A stretch of DNA of 40,768 bases from SHLQ01 sp964445255 (GCA_964445255.1 CAYUKM010000007.1:1-40768); one strand, 5' to 3'; shown: positions 15,819 to 23,578, counted from the first letter of the stretch. Numbers and translations are program-made. Notes: generated from the sequence alone by a model not told the origin.

Positions 15819-18263
15819 CTAGCCACGGAGTTGCTCGTTTTGTGGGTCGAAGGCTGGTTCGGACAACACGACACACGGCTTCATTTCGCCGAGGATCATG
15901 ACGCCGAGTTCGTTGCCAGGTTCGGCATGGTCGGCGGTGACGTAGGCGAAGGCCAAGCTCTTGTCGACGGTAAAGCCATAGCCGCCCGACGTCGTGAGGC
16001 CGATCGCTTCGGCGTCGTCGGCAGCGCTTGCGAACACCCCTTCGCCACCGACACAATCGGCTGCGCTGTCGATGTCGAGGCCACCAGCGTCAACATCGAG
16101 GTAGACGAGCTTCCACGGGTTGCCAGACGGCGGGCGGTCGAGCGCGTCCTTGCCCACAAAGTCACCCTTGTCTCGCTTCACGAAGAACTCGACGCCAGCC
16201 TGAATCGGGCCGATGTCGTGGGTGAGTTCGCTGCGAGTGAGGTATGCCTTTTCGATACGGAGCGAGTTGAGCGCGTGGCCGCCGAAGTCGGCGATGCCAT
16301 GCTCCTCACCCGCCGCCCAGAGGGCGTCGTAGACGGCTTCCATCTGGTCGACATCCATGTGAAGCTCCCAGCCACGTGCGCCGGTGAAGCCGACACGCAG
16401 GCCGTACACATCAACACCAGCGATGCTCATTGGCCGAGCAGAGAGGAATGGGAATGCTTCGTTTGACACGTCGGCGTCAGTGCAGGATACGAGCACGTCG
16501 CGTGCCTTCGGCCCGACGAGCACGAGCACGCCTCGCTTAGTGGAGAAGTCGGTGATGGTGACGTCTTCGCCCTCGGCGACGGAGTGACGTAACCAGTCAA
16601 GGTCGCGTTGTTCCCCCATCGCACCCGAGATTGCATAGAACGAGTTGTCGCCCGCCTTGGTGAGGGTCATCTCGGTTTCGATACGACCCTGTTCGTTGAG
16701 CAGGTAGTTCAGCGAGATGCGCCCAACCGTGGGGATGCGGCCGGTGGTGATTCGATTCAGGAAGGTTTCGGCGTCGGGGCCGGTCACCTCGTATTTCGAG
16801 AACGCGGTCAGGTCCATCAGGCCGACGCGTTCACGCACGGCCTTGCATTCTTCAGCGACCGCCGGGTACCACGCGGGGCGACGCCAACCGTGCGCGTCTT
16901 CGAGGGGCTGATCCTCGGGCACGAACCACTTGGGTTGTTCCCATCCGTAGAACTCGGTGAACATTGCCCGCTTGCCCTTGAGCTTCTCGTAAAGGCTCGA
17001 TACGCGGACCGGCCGGTTCGCGAGACGCTCTTCGCCTGGCGGGTGCACCCGGAACATCCACTCGTAGTCTTCGATGGCCTTGGGGTCGACGTAGTCGTGG
17101 TCGGCCCACCCGAAGCGACGCGGATCGTAGTGACGGAGGCTGAGTTCGGTTTCGCCGTGCACCATCCAGCGGGCCAGCTCACGTCCTGCGCCGGGCCCCC
17201 AGGCGAGACCGATCGATGATCCCGTGTTGAGCCAGTAGTTCTTCAAGCCGGGCGCCGGGCCGAGCAGCATGTGTCCGTCGGTGGTGTGGGTGATGGCGCC
17301 GTGCACCCAACGCTTGATGCCGACCTCGCCCATCGCGGGCGCACGGTCGAAGGCTTCGGCCAACCAAGGTGCGATCTTGTCGATGTCTTCGGGGAAGAGC
17401 GGGTTCTCCGCTTCCCACGGCACGCCGTCTTTCCAGACCTGTTCGGCGCCGGTGTGCTCGTAGATGCCAATGAGCCCTGCGGTTTGTTCTTGGCGGATGT
17501 AGCCGGCGGCGCGGTTGTCGCGCATGACCGGCATTTCCCAGTCGAGGTTCGCCGCCATTTCGGGCAACTCCTCGGTCACGAGGTAGTGGTGCAAGATATT
17601 GGCCTGGGGGACGATGAAGCCGCTCATTGCGGCGACTTGGTCGCCGTAGCAACCGGCGGCGTCGACGACGTGTTCGCAGGTGATCGTGCCCTTCTCGGTC
17701 ACGACCTCCCATTCCCCGTTCGGTTGTTGGGTGACTTCGAGAACTCGGTTGCGGCGGCTGACCTCCGCGCCGAGGGTACGTGCGCGGTTGGCGAACGCCA
17801 TGGTGACGCCGGAAGGATCGACGTGGCCTTCGCCTTCGGTCCAGATGCCGGCGAGTACGTCGTCGAAGTTGTAGAGCGGGTTGAGCTTGGCCAGCTCGTC
17901 AGGTGGGAGCAGCTCGATCGGATAGCCGATGTATTTGCCGACGCCGAGGTGCGTTTTGAGCTGGTCAAGCTCGTCATCGTTATACGCCACGCGAATACCA
18001 CCAGGCGTATGGAGTGAAACCTCTTGACCCGTTTCGGTTGGCAGCTCGTGATACAGCTCGAGTGCGTAGTGATGAAAGGCGGCGGTGGTGTAGTCACCTA
18101 CCGACCGGGTGATCTGTCCTGCCGCATGCCACGTGGAGCCTGACGTCAGTTCAGCCTTCTCAACGAGGATGCAGTCCGTCCACCCTTCTTTCGCAAGGTG
18201 ATAGAGCAACGACGCCCCGTGCACCCCTCCACCGATGATGACGACCCTTGCTGTCTCTCGCAT
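15819..18263 (-). CDS. Dimethylglycine/sarcosine dehydrogenase-type FAD-GcvT protein (paralog 2)
   Basis: 814 residues with the same architecture as the gene downstream. The FAD motif is VVIIGGGVHGASLLYHLA (residues 7-24), and GSTWHAAGQI has the likely covalent-FAD histidine (His47). There follow the FAO_M region and GcvT domains (MDLTAFSKYEVTGPDAETFL, FTGARGWELHMDVDQ, GGHALNSLRIEKAY). The start is ATG 18263 with AAGGGG upstream. The FAD domain reads through a VDPSG loop and a GSSIGLAWGPGAGRELARW C-terminal FAD contact. Sequence divergence from paralog 1 is large, so the two probably act on different N-methyl substrates or successive steps. A VOC protein is encoded just upstream on the same strand, and the hairpin pair separates this gene from paralog 1. 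Confidence 0.82.
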   Translation of the reverse strand: MRETARVVIIGGGVHGASLLYHLAKEGWTDCILVEKAELTSGSTWHAAGQITRSVGDYTTAAFHHYALELYHELPTETGQEVSLHTPGGIRVAYNDDELDQLKTHLGVGKYIGYPIELLPPDELAKLNPLYNFDDVLAGIWTEGEGHVDPSGVTMAFANRARTLGAEVSRRNRVLEVTQQPNGEWEVVTEKGTITCEHVVDAAGCYGDQVAAMSGFIVPQANILHHYLVTEELPEMAANLDWEMPVMRDNRAAGYIRQEQTAGLIGIYEHTGAEQVWKDGVPWEAENPLFPEDIDKIAPWLAEAFDRAPAMGEVGIKRWVHGAITHTTDGHMLLGPAPGLKNYWLNTGSSIGLAWGPGAGRELARWMVHGETELSLRHYDPRRFGWADHDYVDPKAIEDYEWMFRVHPPGEERLANRPVRVSSLYEKLKGKRAMFTEFYGWEQPKWFVPEDQPLEDAHGWRRPAWYPAVAEECKAVRERVGLMDLTAFSKYEVTGPDAETFLNRITTGRIPTVGRISLNYLLNEQGRIETEMTLTKAGDNSFYAISGAMGEQRDLDWLRHSVAEGEDVTITDFSTKRGVLVLVGPKARDVLVSCTDADVSNEAFPFLSARPMSIAGVDVYGLRVGFTGARGWELHMDVDQMEAVYDALWAAGEEHGIADFGGHALNSLRIEKAYLTRSELTHDIGPIQAGVEFFVKRDKGDFVGKDALDRPPSGNPWKLVYLDVDAGGLDIDSAADCVGGEGVFASAADDAEAIGLTTSGGYGFTVDKSLAFAYVTADHAEPGNELGVMILGEMKPCVVLSEPAFDPQNEQLRG

Positions 18264-18297
18264 GCAAACCCCTTAACGCGACCTCCCTCACGGGACG

Positions 18298-18312
18298 GTT
18301 AGAGAGTCTAAC
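18298..18312. promoter_or_regulatory. 15-bp palindrome, possible operator
   Basis: GTTAGA-GAG-TCTAAC is a perfect 6+3+6 palindrome in the 89-bp gap between the VOC gene and the downstream FAD/GcvT gene, 35 bp before the latter's start codon. A position near the promoter and a helix-turn-sized spacing make a dimeric regulator site plausible. It is too short for a good terminator. Confidence 0.35.
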
Positions 18313-18352
18313 TAGAGCGAGGGGGCCAATGCGAAGCCGCCGTTCGCGCCGC

Positions 18353-18847
18353 TCACACATCCGCTCCATACATGTGACGAAGGGGGTCGGCGAGGAGTTC
18401 GATACGTTCGTTGTCGGGGCCCCGGAAGTAGATCGAGGTCTCATGAACGAATTCGATCTCGACGCCGGCTTCGGCGAGCGCGGCGCGGGCTGCCTGTTGG
18501 ACTTCGGGTGTGACAGAGATGGCGACGTGATGAAGGCCGCCGAGTACTTCGGCGTACTCGCCCAGGTCGAGACCGGGGAAGTCGAAGTAGGCGAGCAGGT
18601 TGCCGTTGCCCACATCGAAGAAGAAGTGCGTCGAGCCTGGGAAGTCGCGGTTCTCGAACAGTTCGGTGAGCGGGAACCCGAGGACGTCTTGGTAGAAGCG
18701 GATCGTCCGCTCCACCTCGGTGCTGATGAGGGCGAAGTGATGGACTCCTCCACCCGTGGTGGGCGGTCGGTCCGATTCCGAGCGGAGGTATTTCTCGCGC
18801 AACGCATCCCATTCGTCGGAGCGGTCAATTGCGTTATTGGAGTCCAT
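18353..18847 (-). CDS. VOC (glyoxalase/dioxygenase-fold) protein
   Basis: 164 residues from ATG 18847, with AAGGG upstream; GTG 18850 would add one residue. Two beta-alpha-beta-beta-beta repeats of the vicinal oxygen chelate fold are visible. The first is GGGVHHFALISTEVERTIRFYQ to FFFDVGNGNLLAYF. The second is LGGLHHVAISV to SIYFRGPDNERIELL. Histidines in both repeats (VHH, LHH) and the Glu of RIELL sit where metal ligands occur in glyoxalase I and extradiol dioxygenase relatives. The reaction is unknown. An N-terminal helical extension of about 30 residues (DRSDEWDALREKYLR) precedes the fold. Its position before the FAD/GcvT genes suggests a related catabolic step. Confidence 0.78.
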   Translation of the reverse strand: MDSNNAIDRSDEWDALREKYLRSESDRPPTTGGGVHHFALISTEVERTIRFYQDVLGFPLTELFENRDFPGSTHFFFDVGNGNLLAYFDFPGLDLGEYAEVLGGLHHVAISVTPEVQQAARAALAEAGVEIEFVHETSIYFRGPDNERIELLADPLRHMYGADV

Positions 18848-18863
18848 CACTTCACCCTTCGAA

Positions 18864-18912
18864 GATTTGTCCCTCGTTTGGTACCCATATCGTACTTTTC
18901 GGGGGACAAATC
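18864..18912 (+). repeat. Two-tier hairpin (family member 3), between yceI and the VOC gene
   Basis: GATTTGTCCCTCG (18864-18876) pairs with CGGGGGACAAATC (18900-18912), 13 pairs with one G-U. Next comes an internal loop TTTG/TTTT, then an inner stem GTAC/GTAC (81-84 and 92-95 of 18,8xx) with apical loop CCATATC. Inside the stems it shares CGTTT, TATCG and TTTTCG in order with the copies at 15.7 kb, while the arms differ. It starts two bases beyond the yceI stop codon on the minus strand, so it could end that transcript. Confidence 0.7.
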
Positions 18913-18913
18913 G

Positions 18914-19450
18914 CTAGCTGGCGGGAACTGCCTGGATTTCCAGCTCGATGCGTACTTTGTCGGATATCAGCATGCCATCGAGACCGATGGGCATGTTGAA
19001 AGCGATGCCAAAATCTGACCGGAGGATCTCGCCCTCGGCACTGAATCCGGCGCGGGTGGTCTCGTACCCGTCGACGGCGACGCCGTGGAACTCGAGGTCG
19101 AAGGTGACCGACTTGGTGATGCCGTTGATGGTTAGGTCGCCAGTGAGCGAGCTCTGGCTGACACCGGTGGACACGAAGGTCATCTGCGGGTTGGACTCCA
19201 CACCGAAGAAGTCGGTGCTCTGAAGGTGCCCGTCGCGGTCAGCGTTGTTGGTGTCGATGGAGGCAAGCTCGACCGTGGCCGACACCGAGCTCGCGGTTTG
19301 GTCGTCGGCGATCGTGACCTCGCCGGAGAACGCGTTGAATTGGCCGCGCACTTTGCTGAGTCCGAGGTGTCGGACGGTGAACCCGACCGAGGAGTGGGCG
19401 GGTTCGATGTTCCATATTCCGGCGGTGAGTGTTGGGGTGGTGTCTGACAT
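18914..19450 (-). CDS. YceI-family lipocalin-like protein
   Basis: 178 residues. The family opening is clear (GIWNIEPAHSSVGFTVRHLG, residues 11-30, with the typical D/E-P-x-H-S-x-x-x-F pattern), followed by VRGQFNAFSGEVTI, the ASIDTNNADRDGHLQSTDFF segment, PQMTFVSTGV, LTINGITKSVTFDLEF and the closing FGIAFNMP. The fold is a long beta-barrel that binds polyisoprenoid-type lipids in characterised members. No signal peptide is present, so a cytoplasmic protein is expected. The start ATG has AAGGAAC upstream. It is divergent from a MarR regulator with three palindromes between them, so MarR control of this gene is likely. Confidence 0.9.
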   Translation of the reverse strand: MSDTTPTLTAGIWNIEPAHSSVGFTVRHLGLSKVRGQFNAFSGEVTIADDQTASSVSATVELASIDTNNADRDGHLQSTDFFGVESNPQMTFVSTGVSQSSLTGDLTINGITKSVTFDLEFHGVAVDGYETTRAGFSAEGEILRSDFGIAFNMPIGLDGMLISDKVRIELEIQAVPAS

Positions 19451-19469
19451 TGGAAGTTCCTTTTCCGAT

Positions 19470-19527
19470 AGTTTAATATTGAACTAACTAATTCAATGTT
19501 GAACAATGTAGTTCAGACTTGAACTAC
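19470..19527. promoter_or_regulatory. Three palindromic operators between yceI and marR
   Basis: Within the 107-bp divergent gap: AGTTTAATATTGAACT (19470-19485, one mismatch pair), TTCAATGTTGAA (19492-19503, perfect 5+2+5) and GTAGTTCAGACTTGAACTAC (19508-19527, perfect 8+4+8). All share TTCAA/TTGAA half-sites. The gap is conspicuously AT-rich against its surroundings. MarR-family proteins bind such palindromes as dimers and commonly control their own gene and a divergent neighbour. The middle site is a natural promoter-blocking position for both genes. Confidence 0.7.
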
Positions 19528-19557
19528 TTCCAACACCTCCAGGGGTAGAGTTCATCC

Positions 19558-20016
19558 ATGACATCGACCGACTGGCTCGACCCCATCGAGATGCGCCTCT
19601 GGAGGGCGTTCCTCACGTCGACGTCCAGCGTCACCGCCGAACTCGATACCCAACTCAAAGCCGCTACGGGGATGTCGATCGATGACTACGACGTGCTGGC
19701 AAACCTGAGCGAAGCACCAGATCAACGACTGCGCATGAGCGAACTCTCCCAAACCGTCGTGCATTCACGGTCACGGCTCACTCAGCGGATAGACCGCCTC
19801 GCCGACCAAGGCTGGGTGAAGAGGGAGAAGTGTGAAGAGGACGCCCGCGGCACTTGGGCGGTGTTAACCAAGCAAGGCATGCAAACACTCGCTGAGGCGG
19901 CACCCCACCACCTCGAACACGTGCGGGCCAACTTCATCGACCACTTCACACCCGACGAGCTCGAAGTTGTGATGACGGCGCTCGAACGAATCGCAAACAA
20001 CGCTCGAACGCAGTAG
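19558..20016 (+). CDS. MarR-family transcriptional regulator
   Basis: 152 residues with a winged helix-turn-helix core: a helical dimerisation start (MRLWRAFLTSTSSVTAEL), DDYDVLANLSEAPDQRLRMSELS, the recognition helix VVHSRSRLTQRIDRLADQGWV, then the wing (REKCEEDARGTWAVLTKQG) and C-terminal dimerisation helices. Ligand type is not predictable; there is a single Cys in the wing and none in the OhrR-type N-terminal position, so peroxide sensing by the OhrR route is unlikely. It is divergent from yceI with three palindromic sites between, and convergent with the rimK-type gene, with a long hairpin filling the gap. Confidence 0.88.
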   Translation: MTSTDWLDPIEMRLWRAFLTSTSSVTAELDTQLKAATGMSIDDYDVLANLSEAPDQRLRMSELSQTVVHSRSRLTQRIDRLADQGWVKREKCEEDARGTWAVLTKQGMQTLAEAAPHHLEHVRANFIDHFTPDELEVVMTALERIANNARTQ

Positions 20017-20067
20017 AGATTTGTACGTAGAATCAGACCGTATAGGTCAGTTTTTACGTACAAATCT
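20017..20067 (+). repeat. Two-tier hairpin (family member 4), between convergent marR and rimK-type genes
   Basis: AGATTTGTACGTA (20017-20029) and TACGTACAAATCT (20055-20067) are perfect 13-bp arms. Inside are an inner stem GACC/GGTC with apical loop GTATA, and a T-rich right side (TTTT). The element fills the gap between the two converging stop codons, overlapping the rimK-type stop by one base, so a bidirectional terminator role is likely. It shares the ATTTGT/ACAAAT ends and the loop layout of the hairpins at 15.7 and 18.9 kb. Confidence 0.75.
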
Positions 20068-21254
20068 CAGCTGGTGTCGGCGATTGAGTCGTCGCGTTGT
20101 AGTCGACGGCGGCGGGGACGACGCTTCGACACCATCGTGCGCATCTCGGCCAAGCTGCCGAAGCACAACAGCCGATCGTTTGCTTCTAGCACAACAACCG
20201 CCTTCGGGTTCGGGATCACGGTTGTACCGCGCTCGAGGGTGAGTACACGAATATCTCGTTCATCGAGGCCGCACTCGCCGAGTGGCCGCCCAACGAAGGC
20301 GCCGTCTTCACGAACCTGGAGCTCGGCCACGCCGTAGCCACTCGAGACCGACAACCGTTGCCGTACGTCGAGCTCTGGGAACGCCACCTGTGACTCGACG
20401 TAGTCGATCACGATGCGGGCGATGTCCGCCTCGGTCGCGCGCTCGATCCCCTGCAGTCCCGGCGATGAGTTGACCTCCATCACCAGAGGCCCTCGATTGC
20501 TCTCCAACATGTCGACACCGGCGACACGCAGTCCCATGATTTGTGCAGATCGCACGGCGGTGCGCTCATAGTCAGCCGTGAGCGACAAGGGCTCGGGCTT
20601 ACCGCCACGATGCAGGTTCGAACGGAAGTCGCCCGACTTGTTCGTGCGTCGCATTGCGCCAACGACTTGGTCGCCCACCACAAAGGCGCGTACATCGGTG
20701 CCGGAGCTCTCCTTGACGAACTCCTGCACCAACACGTTCTGACGTGTGGCCTGCAAGGTCTCGATCATCGCCTGAGCGACGGATAGATCGGGGGCCAACA
20801 TGACCCCGATTCCTTGGGTCCCTTCAAGAAGTTTGACGACCACGGGGGCGCCGCCCACACGTTCGATCGCGGGGAGGATGTCCGCACGGTCGCGCACGAA
20901 GGTAGTGGCCGGCATGCCGATCTGGTGGCGAGCCAGAATCTGATGCGCGTGGAGCTTGTCCCGGCTGTTGCGGATACCCGACGAGGAATTCGGCGTGTAG
21001 ACATCCATCTGTTCGAACTGACGAACCACCGACGTGCCGAAATAGGTGACCGAAGACCCGATTCTGGGAAGGATGGCGTCGTAGTCGGAGAGTTGATTCC
21101 CCGAATATTGCAGGTCGGGCTCATCGCCTGACAGGTCGATGGCGAACCGGAGCGTGTCGAGAATGCGTACCTGATGGCCCGCGTCGATGGCGGCAGCCTT
21201 CAGCCGTTGCGCTGAATAACTGCGTGGCTCTCTAGAAAGGATCGCCAGCCTCAC
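20067..21254 (-). CDS. RimK-type ATP-grasp ligase fused to a C-terminal RCK_C (TrkA-C) domain
   Basis: 395 residues from GTG 21254 with GGAGGAG upstream. Residues 1-95 are the RimK N-terminal domain. Residues 96-295 are the ATP-grasp (SRDKLHAHQILARHQIGMP, VVVKLLEGTQGIGVML, VLVQEFVKESSGTDVRAFVVG, VAGVDMLESNRGPLVMEVNSSP). RimK relatives ligate glutamate or similar residues to protein C-termini or small molecules. Residues ~305-375 (YGVAELQVREDGAFVGRPL, TVIPNPKAVVVLEANDRLLCFG) match the RCK_C/TrkA_C fold, normally the ligand-sensing half of K+ transport regulators. A very basic tail (SKRRPRRRRLQR) follows. The extra domain suggests allosteric control by a small ligand. A divergent aspartoacylase-like hydrolase gene is adjacent, a known partner type for RimK-like ligases. 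Confidence 0.85.
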   Translation of the reverse strand: MRLAILSREPRSYSAQRLKAAAIDAGHQVRILDTLRFAIDLSGDEPDLQYSGNQLSDYDAILPRIGSSVTYFGTSVVRQFEQMDVYTPNSSSGIRNSRDKLHAHQILARHQIGMPATTFVRDRADILPAIERVGGAPVVVKLLEGTQGIGVMLAPDLSVAQAMIETLQATRQNVLVQEFVKESSGTDVRAFVVGDQVVGAMRRTNKSGDFRSNLHRGGKPEPLSLTADYERTAVRSAQIMGLRVAGVDMLESNRGPLVMEVNSSPGLQGIERATEADIARIVIDYVESQVAFPELDVRQRLSVSSGYGVAELQVREDGAFVGRPLGECGLDERDIRVLTLERGTTVIPNPKAVVVLEANDRLLCFGSLAEMRTMVSKRRPRRRRLQRDDSIADTS

Positions 21255-21335
21255 TACACTCCTCCTTTCGAGGTCATCGACGATGGTTGCCCCGTGGAGG
21301 GGCGAGCTTCACATGATCGCACGAGGAGTAAGAGC

Positions 21336-22310
21336 GTGGCGAAACGAGACGTGATCAAGATTGGCGACACGAGCGTTGCTTCTGGAACGCGCGCCCATAT
21401 TGAGCTTCCCGTATCCCGCCTCTTCACCGGAGCCGACGTCAACATGCCGGTCACGGTGCTTCATGGTGCCGAGGATGGCGCCTCTGTGTGGATCAACGCC
21501 GCCATCCACGGTGACGAGATCAACGGCGTCGAGATTGTCAATCGAGTGTTAGACCAACTCGACCCGAAGTCGATGCGCGGAACGCTGCTCGCTGTGCCGG
21601 TAGTCAACGTGCACGGATTCATTAATGGCGACCGCTACCTCCCCGATCGTCGAGATCTCAATCGTTCGTTCCCTGGATCGCGCACCGGCTCGCTCGCCTC
21701 TCGCCTGGCCAACTTGTTCATGACCGAGGTGGTCTCGCAATGTTCGGTGGGGATCGACCTCCACACTGCGAGCGACAACCGCACCAACCTGCCCCAAATT
21801 CGCGGCAACCTTGACGACGAACAGACGAAGGAACTGTCCAAAGTCTTCGGACCGCCCTTGATCATGCATTCGAAGAACCGCTCGGGAACGCTACGTCAGG
21901 CTGGGGTGAAGAAGGGCAAGTCTGTGCTGCTCTACGAAGCTGGCGAGCCCCTTCGGTTCAACCGGCTGAGCATCGACACCGGCGTCGCCGGAGTCCGCCG
22001 CGTCTTACGTCACCTCGATATCGCCGACTGGGACGGTCCCGACGCGGAAACAGTCGCTGTGTCACGAAGCTCCGCGTGGGTTCGTGCAAGCAAGAGCGGT
22101 GTCGCCAGGATCGACGTCGAGATCGGCGAACGCGTTGAGGACGGCGAACAGATCGGCACGATCATCGACGCGTTCGGGACGCGCCTCGGCACGATCAAGG
22201 CCAAGCGATCCGGCCTGGTAATCGGCCGGACGCTCTATCCATTGGTGAACAAAGGCGATGCCCTCGTTCATGTGGCGTCGCTCGAACCCAATGGCTCCAG
22301 CGACGCCTAA
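21336..22310 (+). CDS. Succinylglutamate desuccinylase/aspartoacylase-family zinc hydrolase
   Basis: 324 residues from GTG 21336, with AGGAG seven bases upstream; the longer open frame from 21294 has no site. Zinc-site motifs of the M14-like aspartoacylase family are visible: AAIHGDEINGVE (His58, Glu61) and VGIDLHTAS (His near residue 146), plus the substrate-binding RRDLNRSFPG. The C-terminal ~90 residues (SGVARIDVEIGERVEDGEQ, GLVIGRTLYPLVNKGDALVHV) form the beta-barrel seen in this family. Such enzymes cleave N-acyl amino acids or gamma-linked/amide bonds. Neighbouring the divergent RimK-type ligase, it may remove or trim what that enzyme adds; that link is inferred from context only. Confidence 0.85.
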   Translation: MAKRDVIKIGDTSVASGTRAHIELPVSRLFTGADVNMPVTVLHGAEDGASVWINAAIHGDEINGVEIVNRVLDQLDPKSMRGTLLAVPVVNVHGFINGDRYLPDRRDLNRSFPGSRTGSLASRLANLFMTEVVSQCSVGIDLHTASDNRTNLPQIRGNLDDEQTKELSKVFGPPLIMHSKNRSGTLRQAGVKKGKSVLLYEAGEPLRFNRLSIDTGVAGVRRVLRHLDIADWDGPDAETVAVSRSSAWVRASKSGVARIDVEIGERVEDGEQIGTIIDAFGTRLGTIKAKRSGLVIGRTLYPLVNKGDALVHVASLEPNGSSDA

Positions 22311-22321
22311 CTTCTCGCTAG

Positions 22322-23578
22322 TTACGGAGCGAGAACATTCATCGCTTCGAGCGCACGAACGTGACATGACGGCCATTGGGTGTTCGGTTGGGTGGCTTCC
22401 CACCACACGAAGGTGACCTCGTCCTGCACGTCAGCGGGCACGAGATGAGGCAACACGCCGTCGTACTCAGGGAATCCGGCTAGCACGGTCGCTGCGTTCC
22501 AGGTGGCGGGAACCCACTGGACGCCGCCGAAGAAGCCATTGCCCGTGTTGATGTCATGGGTGTTGGTCGATTCGCAGAACAACAGTGCGTCGAGACCGAC
22601 ATCAGTGAGCAGCGGCCATCCGAAGTCGTTCGTTCCCTGAGGAGCTTGCGATGCTGGCACTGGGCTACCGGTGGGTGGCGTTACTGGCCTGCTGCCGAGG
22701 CCAGGGATTGGTGCTGGTTCTGGCGTCGGCGCTGGTGCTGGCGCCGGTTCTGGTTCTGGCTCAGCGTCGGGAACCTCAGGGGTCTCCGCCTCACCGGTTA
22801 GCGCTTCTCCGTCGAAGTCTTCCTCACAGGTGCGGTATCCATCGCCATCCGAAGTGTCGCAACGGTCGAAGCCGTGACTGCCGATGAGGGTGTCGATTCC
22901 GGCATCGCCGTCGATGATGTCGTTGCCACGACCACCGGAGATGCGGTCGTTACCGTCATCACCAGAGATCGTATCGACGGCCATGCCGCCGAAGATCTCA
23001 TCGTCTCCAGGTCCACCGGCGAGGGCGTCACGACTGCGATGGCCGCGAAGGCGGTCATTGCCTTCACCACCGAAGATCGTGTCTTGGCCGAGGTTGCCGA
23101 GGAGCACGTCGTTGCCGGTCTCGCCCGAGATTCGATCGGCTCCGGCGTTGCCGCGGATGCGGTCGTTGCCACTGCCGCCAACGATCTGGTCGTCATTGCC
23201 GCCACCCTCAGCGAAGTCATCGCCGGCGCCGAGCAGGATCTCGTCCTCGCCGAAGCCGCCATCGACTCGGTCGTCGCCGTCGCCAGCGGTGATGGTGTCG
23301 TCGCCGTCGCCACCGCAGATCACATCGTCTGCGCCAGCACCGGTGATGATGTCGTCGCCACCGAGTCCGATCATGAAGTCTCGGGTGACATTGCCACCGG
23401 TCAAAACGTCAACGCCGTCGGTTCCAATCTGCACGGCGAAACCTTGTGCTTCGGCATCTGCTGCGGTGAGTCCCAAGCACTCGATTCCGTCCTGCGCCCC
23501 TGCGGGAGCGACGGCCAAGACGGTTGTGGAGAGAACAGCGAGGCAGATGAACGCCGCTCGGAGCGGAGAAACTGACAT
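22322..23578 (-). CDS. Secreted RTX calcium-binding repeat protein with C-terminal Rpf-type domain
   Basis: 418 residues. A Sec signal peptide (residues 1-28, ending APAGAQ) precedes a short N-domain. About 12 to 15 nonapeptide RTX repeats of the GGxGxDxhx type follow (GGDGDDTITAGDGDD, GGSGNDRIRGNAGAD, GGEGNDRLRG, GGRGNDIIDG) from about residue 60 to 225. A Pro/Ala/Glu linker runs to about 310. The last ~100 residues form a resuscitation-promoting-factor-like domain: LLFCESTNTHDINTGNGFFG (catalytic Glu after Cys, N-T-G-N-G-x-x-G-G pattern), VQWVPATWNAA, and the closing WPSC whose cysteine would pair with the first. Rpf domains cleave peptidoglycan and aid regrowth. Calcium-folded repeats probably position the enzyme outside the cell. 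It is convergent with the hydrolase gene. Confidence 0.82.
   Translation of the reverse strand: MSVSPLRAAFICLAVLSTTVLAVAPAGAQDGIECLGLTAADAEAQGFAVQIGTDGVDVLTGGNVTRDFMIGLGGDDIITGAGADDVICGGDGDDTITAGDGDDRVDGGFGEDEILLGAGDDFAEGGGNDDQIVGGSGNDRIRGNAGADRISGETGNDVLLGNLGQDTIFGGEGNDRLRGHRSRDALAGGPGDDEIFGGMAVDTISGDDGNDRISGGRGNDIIDGDAGIDTLIGSHGFDRCDTSDGDGYRTCEEDFDGEALTGEAETPEVPDAEPEPEPAPAPAPTPEPAPIPGLGSRPVTPPTGSPVPASQAPQGTNDFGWPLLTDVGLDALLFCESTNTHDINTGNGFFGGVQWVPATWNAATVLAGFPEYDGVLPHLVPADVQDEVTFVWWEATQPNTQWPSCHVRALEAMNVLAP

Noticed and set aside
14104..18017. Several plus-strand frames over 200 residues opposite the FAD/GcvT genes
   Set aside because: Antisense shadows typical of high-GC DNA; the minus-strand products match a known multidomain family throughout.
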